In this document: piece after piece, positions 6,037 to 6,319 of the stretch
Numbering within the stretch: position 1 is the stretch's first letter
How the letters are laid out: every line of letters starts with the position of its first letter
Origin: Bacteroides sp.
Lineage (GTDB): Bacteria; Bacteroidota; Bacteroidia; Bacteroidales; Bacteroidaceae
Direction: 5' to 3'
NCBI GenBank assembly: GCA_019412865.1
Contig: DXOJ01000793.1
Coordinates: 1-6,319, forward strand
Length of the DNA stretch: 6,319 nucleotides
Notes under the pieces: model-generated
What the model was told of the DNA's origin: nothing
Seen by the model: only the letters and a program-made list of their open reading frames with translations
Databases searched by the model: none
Program-made: the position numbers and the translations under genes

Positions 6037-6059
6037 TATAAATGCAAGTTGCATTTATA
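6037..6059. repeat. Perfect 11-bp inverted repeat
   Basis: TATAAATGCAA at 6037-6047 is the exact reverse complement of 6049-6059 around a single G. The flanking CTATAA-type sequence recurs at 5973 in the other orientation. Confidence 0.7.
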
Positions 6060-6122
6060 GATTTTAGTTAGTGAAAGGGAACTTTTCAATGAGTCATTAG
6101 TAAGTTTATCATTGATAGAGAG

Positions 6123-6130
6123 TAACTTTG
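6123..6130 (+). promoter_or_regulatory. Possible secondary -7 box
   Basis: TAACTTTG matches TAnnTTTG in full, but there is no TTTG at the -33 distance and no gene starts nearby except the distal one at 6288/6297. It could give a long leader for that gene or be a chance match in AT-rich DNA. Confidence 0.25.
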
Positions 6131-6225
6131 TTATGAATAGATTGGGAATGATCTGTAAATGTATCGGACATAGTCTGTTTGGTTTGGGGAAAAATCTGCT
6201 TTTGAACAATTTAAGTGTTTGATTA

Positions 6226-6256
6226 TTTGCGGTTTCCAATAAAAATACTATCTTTG
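6226..6256 (+). promoter_or_regulatory. Near-perfect Bacteroidetes promoter for the right-edge gene
   Basis: TTTG at 6226-6229 is followed by exactly 19 bases and then TATCTTTG at 6249-6256, matching both boxes and the spacing of the Bacteroidetes primary sigma promoter. Transcription should start near 6262. The early leader contains a small 5-bp inverted repeat, TGATG (6264-6268) and CATCA (6276-6280). Confidence 0.8.
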
Positions 6257-6287
6257 GGGTAGGTGATGTGTATTGCATCATTTTCCT

Positions 6288-6319
6288 ATGCTCACAATGA
6301 ATAAGATTATAAATAATAG
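6288..6319 (+). CDS. Start of a plus-strand gene cut by the window edge (partial)
   Basis: An ATG at 6288 and a second in-frame ATG at 6297 open a frame that reads MLTMNKIINN to the window edge without a stop. It sits 25-35 nt after the predicted transcription start of the strong promoter at 6226-6256, the usual leader length here. The gene is divergent from nnr. Ten codons are too few to name the product; I extend the entry to the upstream ATG, though 6297 is equally plausible. Confidence 0.45.
   Translation, partial: MLTMNKIINN

Larger units (their letters stand above)
5937..6060. promoter_or_regulatory. Cluster of phased AT-rich palindromes, candidate operator array
   Basis: Variants of the half-site TATAAATGCAA occur about eight times in both orientations. 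Three adjacent inverted repeats can be drawn: 5992-6004 with 6008-6020 (perfect 13 bp, 3-base centre), 6016-6026 with 6030-6040 (imperfect, 3-base centre) and 6037-6047 with 6049-6059 (perfect 11 bp, 1-base centre). Their centres lie near 6006, 6028 and 6048, about 20-22 bp or two helical turns apart. Outlying copies CTATAGGTTGCAA (5937-5949) and CTATAATTGCAA (5973-5984) stand to the left. The regular spacing suits cooperative protein binding; the binding protein is unknown. Confidence 0.5.
5787..6287. other. Divergent intergenic regulatory region without a convincing gene
   Basis: About 500 bp separate nnr from the next plus-strand gene. The stretch is AT-rich and includes the nnr promoter (5814-5821), a cluster of palindromes (5937-6060), an isolated -7-like box (6123-6130) and a strong plus-strand promoter (6226-6256). 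The minus-strand open frames at 5734-5949 and 6036-6281 run through promoter and palindrome sequence and show no protein features, and a 29-codon plus frame at 6133-6222 has no supporting signals. I therefore read the region as regulatory. Confidence 0.6.

Noticed and set aside
6133..6222. 29-codon plus-strand open frame after a -7-like box
   Set aside because: The box is only 2 bases before the ATG, so the predicted transcript would start after the start codon; no other coding signal is present.
6036..6281. 81-codon minus-strand open frame
   Set aside because: It covers a palindrome and a consensus promoter on the other strand, has AT-driven composition, and lacks a promoter or recognisable domain.

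Overview
The window looks like core chromosome of a Bacteroides-type bacterium (order Bacteroidales). The evidence is moderately AT-rich DNA, AT-rich intergenic stretches, no Shine-Dalgarno sequences before the genes, and repeated matches to the Bacteroidetes primary sigma-factor promoter (-33 TTTG, -7 TAnnTTTG). The protein set also fits: a SecG with an Ala/Pro-rich tail, a DUF4831-like secreted protein and a fused NAD(P)H-hydrate epimerase/dehydratase. The species cannot be fixed from sequence alone. I see no tRNA, rRNA, CRISPR array, insertion sequence or phage gene.

Layout, left to right. Plus strand: the last codons of an upstream gene (1-33), secG (40-432), an intergenic inverted repeat that probably ends the secG transcript (511-587), a major-facilitator transporter with its own promoter (678-2066), and a stand-alone PqqD-like protein (2185-2532). 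A convergent intergenic region (2533-2826) follows. It has a strong bidirectional terminator in the middle and is flanked on both sides by arrays of the same 7-bp repeat in opposite orientation. Minus strand, read right to left: nnr (5786-4275), a DUF4831-like exported protein (4202-3135) and a small single-span membrane protein (3111-2827). These form a likely operon with a promoter before nnr and a probable internal promoter before the DUF4831 gene. The last 500 bp (5787-6287) hold no convincing gene but do hold regulatory-looking DNA: a cluster of phased AT-rich palindromes (5937-6060) and a near-perfect promoter (6226-6256) that reads into a plus-strand gene cut by the window edge.

How the genes relate. 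SecG is part of the protein-export channel. The transporter is most like the MFSD1 branch of the major facilitator superfamily (from memory of the human sequence), which suggests small-peptide traffic. The PqqD-like protein has the fold class that binds RiPP precursor peptides, but no RiPP partner gene is visible here. Nnr repairs damaged NAD(P)H hydrates. The two genes after it have no established function, and their link to cofactor repair is positional only.

No complete undescribed system is evident. The features most worth a second look are the palindrome cluster, the mirrored heptad repeats around the bidirectional terminator, the orphan PqqD-like gene and the MFSD1-like transporter.
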